Below are positions 4,582 through 5,582 of a stretch of DNA of 5,582 nucleotides, one piece after another. Below the pieces are notes generated by a model. The model saw only the letters and a list, made by a program, of their open reading frames with translations, made no database searches and was not told the DNA's origin. The first letter of the stretch is position 1. Each line of letters starts with the position of its first letter. Origin of the DNA: Gammaproteobacteria bacterium (GTDB lineage: Bacteria > Pseudomonadota > Gammaproteobacteria > Xanthomonadales > Marinicellaceae); the NCBI GenBank assembly GCA_030426065.1, contig JAUHZH010000169.1, positions 1 to 5,582 of the forward strand, written 5' to 3'. The position numbers and the translations under genes were made by a program.

Positions 4582-5582
4582 ATGAAATCAACATTTTTTT
4601 TAGTATTGACGCTCCTTGCATGCGTCACAGCAGCCAAAACCAACCCAGAACAAAGGCTTTTGATTTTACAAGAGCTGACCAATGAAGGATTGATATCAAA
4701 ACAGGAGCTGATCCGACAAAGCAGACTATTGGGACCTCAATCGGCTCAACCCAGCACAGCCTCCCTCAGAGGCAGTGCAACCATCAGTGGTACAGTCACA
4801 GAGAGTGGATCACCTGTTGTTGGGGCTCAAATCGGTTTATTCAACAGCAATTGGGGCTTGATCAACTCTACATCAACCAATGCCAGTGGCACATACAATT
4901 TCACAGGCATTCCTTCTGGTGATTATCTGATTTCAGCTTATAACACTGCGGATGATTACATTGACGCCATCTGGACAAGCACCGGCACCCTGATCTGTCA
5001 ATATTGTGAATTGCCAGCGAATGCAGTCATTACCGTTTCTTCATCCCAGATGTCCTCAGGCCATGATTTGACTTTGACCATTGGTGCCACCATCACAGGC
5101 CTCTTGGTTGACAGCAACACCGGACTGGAAGTTGACACCATGTTCATCAATTTATTCCGACCTGATGGCCAATACAACAATTGGCATTACAGCACGGAAC
5201 TTGACGGTTTTGGAATTTACACCATCACAGGAGTCCCAGCAGGTCAATACCGGGTCTATTTACAAGCTGACCATTACCTTTACACCAACAACCACATCCC
5301 AGAATTGTACAACAACATCCAGTGCAACCTGTGTGTTCAACAAGCTTTAGATGGCATGGGTGACTTGGTCAACTTGGTCAATGGTGGCACACGTTCGAAC
5401 GTGGATTTCACCTTAGAAACAGGTGCCAGCATTTCAGGGAATCTGGTCAACAATGCTGGCTTGATGCCGTTGGCTTCGTACGGCTTGGTCTACATTTTCA
5501 ATGTCAGTAATGAAGTCATTGCTTATCATGTCGTTTCTGGTACCGATCAAGATCCGATGGCAACAGGCGCTTTCACAATCGG
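4582..5582 (+). CDS. Secreted protein with SHOCT-like segment and carboxypeptidase-regulatory-like repeats, 5' part only
   Basis: The frame runs open from the start to the window edge (333 full codons), so the 3' end is missing. Residues 1-18 are a signal peptide (MKSTFFLVLTLLACVTAA). A signal peptidase I site after VTAA is likely; LLAC is a weaker lipobox alternative. Residues 24-51 form a helix whose NEGLISKQELIRQSRLL resembles the SHOCT motif. From about residue 68 there are repeated beta-sandwich units of the carboxypeptidase-regulatory-like kind. Each opens with an I(S/T)G strand (ISGTV at 68, ITGLL at 171, ISGNL at 284). In the first two, a GxYxxxGxPxGxY-type turn follows (about 103-115 and 211-223). 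Both units then carry an insertion with a CxxC pair (C139/C142; C248/C251, the latter in IPELYNNIQCNLC). A third unit is cut by the window edge. Such repeats are common in exported adhesins and matrix proteins, but the specific role is unknown. The start at 4576 would add two residues. Confidence 0.8.
   Translation, partial: MKSTFFLVLTLLACVTAAKTNPEQRLLILQELTNEGLISKQELIRQSRLLGPQSAQPSTASLRGSATISGTVTESGSPVVGAQIGLFNSNWGLINSTSTNASGTYNFTGIPSGDYLISAYNTADDYIDAIWTSTGTLICQYCELPANAVITVSSSQMSSGHDLTLTIGATITGLLVDSNTGLEVDTMFINLFRPDGQYNNWHYSTELDGFGIYTITGVPAGQYRVYLQADHYLYTNNHIPELYNNIQCNLCVQQALDGMGDLVNLVNGGTRSNVDFTLETGASISGNLVNNAGLMPLASYGLVYIFNVSNEVIAYHVVSGTDQDPMATGAFTI

Noticed and set aside
5081..5350. 89-codon frame inside the secreted repeat protein
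   Set aside because: It is out of frame with the long open frame from 4582, whose translation has a signal peptide and regular repeats. The Thr/Ser-rich product is a frame-shadow effect.

Overview
This window looks like a chromosomal segment of a Gram-negative bacterium, most likely a gammaproteobacterium. The evidence is an autotransporter-type outer-membrane barrel, a Moa operon whose proteins resemble the E. coli ones, a Fur-type iron box, and Sec signal peptides on two other proteins. Base composition is moderate, with many CAA and TTG codons. The CxxC-bearing carboxypeptidase-regulatory-like repeats recall secreted proteins of the Xanthomonadales/Marinicella part of the Gammaproteobacteria, but the genus is a guess.

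Layout. (1) Bases 1-719 hold the 3' part of a gene for an autotransporter beta-barrel. (2) Bases 773-3547 hold a tightly packed five-gene operon, moaB-moaA-moaC-moaD-moaE, on the + strand. Its joints are an 8-nt overlap, direct abutment, a 4-nt ATGA overlap and direct abutment. (3) A small inverted repeat at 3559-3584 separates moaE from a convergent gene. (4) The gene at 3595-4398 on the - strand encodes a 267-residue secreted helical protein, apparently a free-standing relative of the periplasmic part of FTR1-type iron permeases. A near-perfect Fur box overlaps its predicted promoter. (5) A divergent intergenic region of about 180 bp leads to a + strand gene starting at 4582. It runs off the window and encodes a secreted protein with a SHOCT-like segment followed by repeated beta-sandwich units with CxxC pairs.

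How the genes work together. MoaA and MoaC convert GTP to cyclic pyranopterin monophosphate. The MoaD/MoaE molybdopterin synthase adds the dithiolene sulfurs. MoaB belongs to the family that adenylylates molybdopterin before metal insertion. The operon is therefore a near-complete molybdopterin module; MoeA, MoeB and a separate MogA are not in the window. The flanking genes are cell-envelope genes with no evident link to molybdenum.

The points most worth a second look are the iron-regulated FTR1-like protein that has no permease part, the use of the essential C-terminal Gly-Gly codons of MoaA and MoaD as ribosome binding sites for the next gene, and a MoaB that ends in Gly-Gly and keeps MogA-type aspartates. 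No insertion sequence, CRISPR array, tRNA or rRNA was seen.
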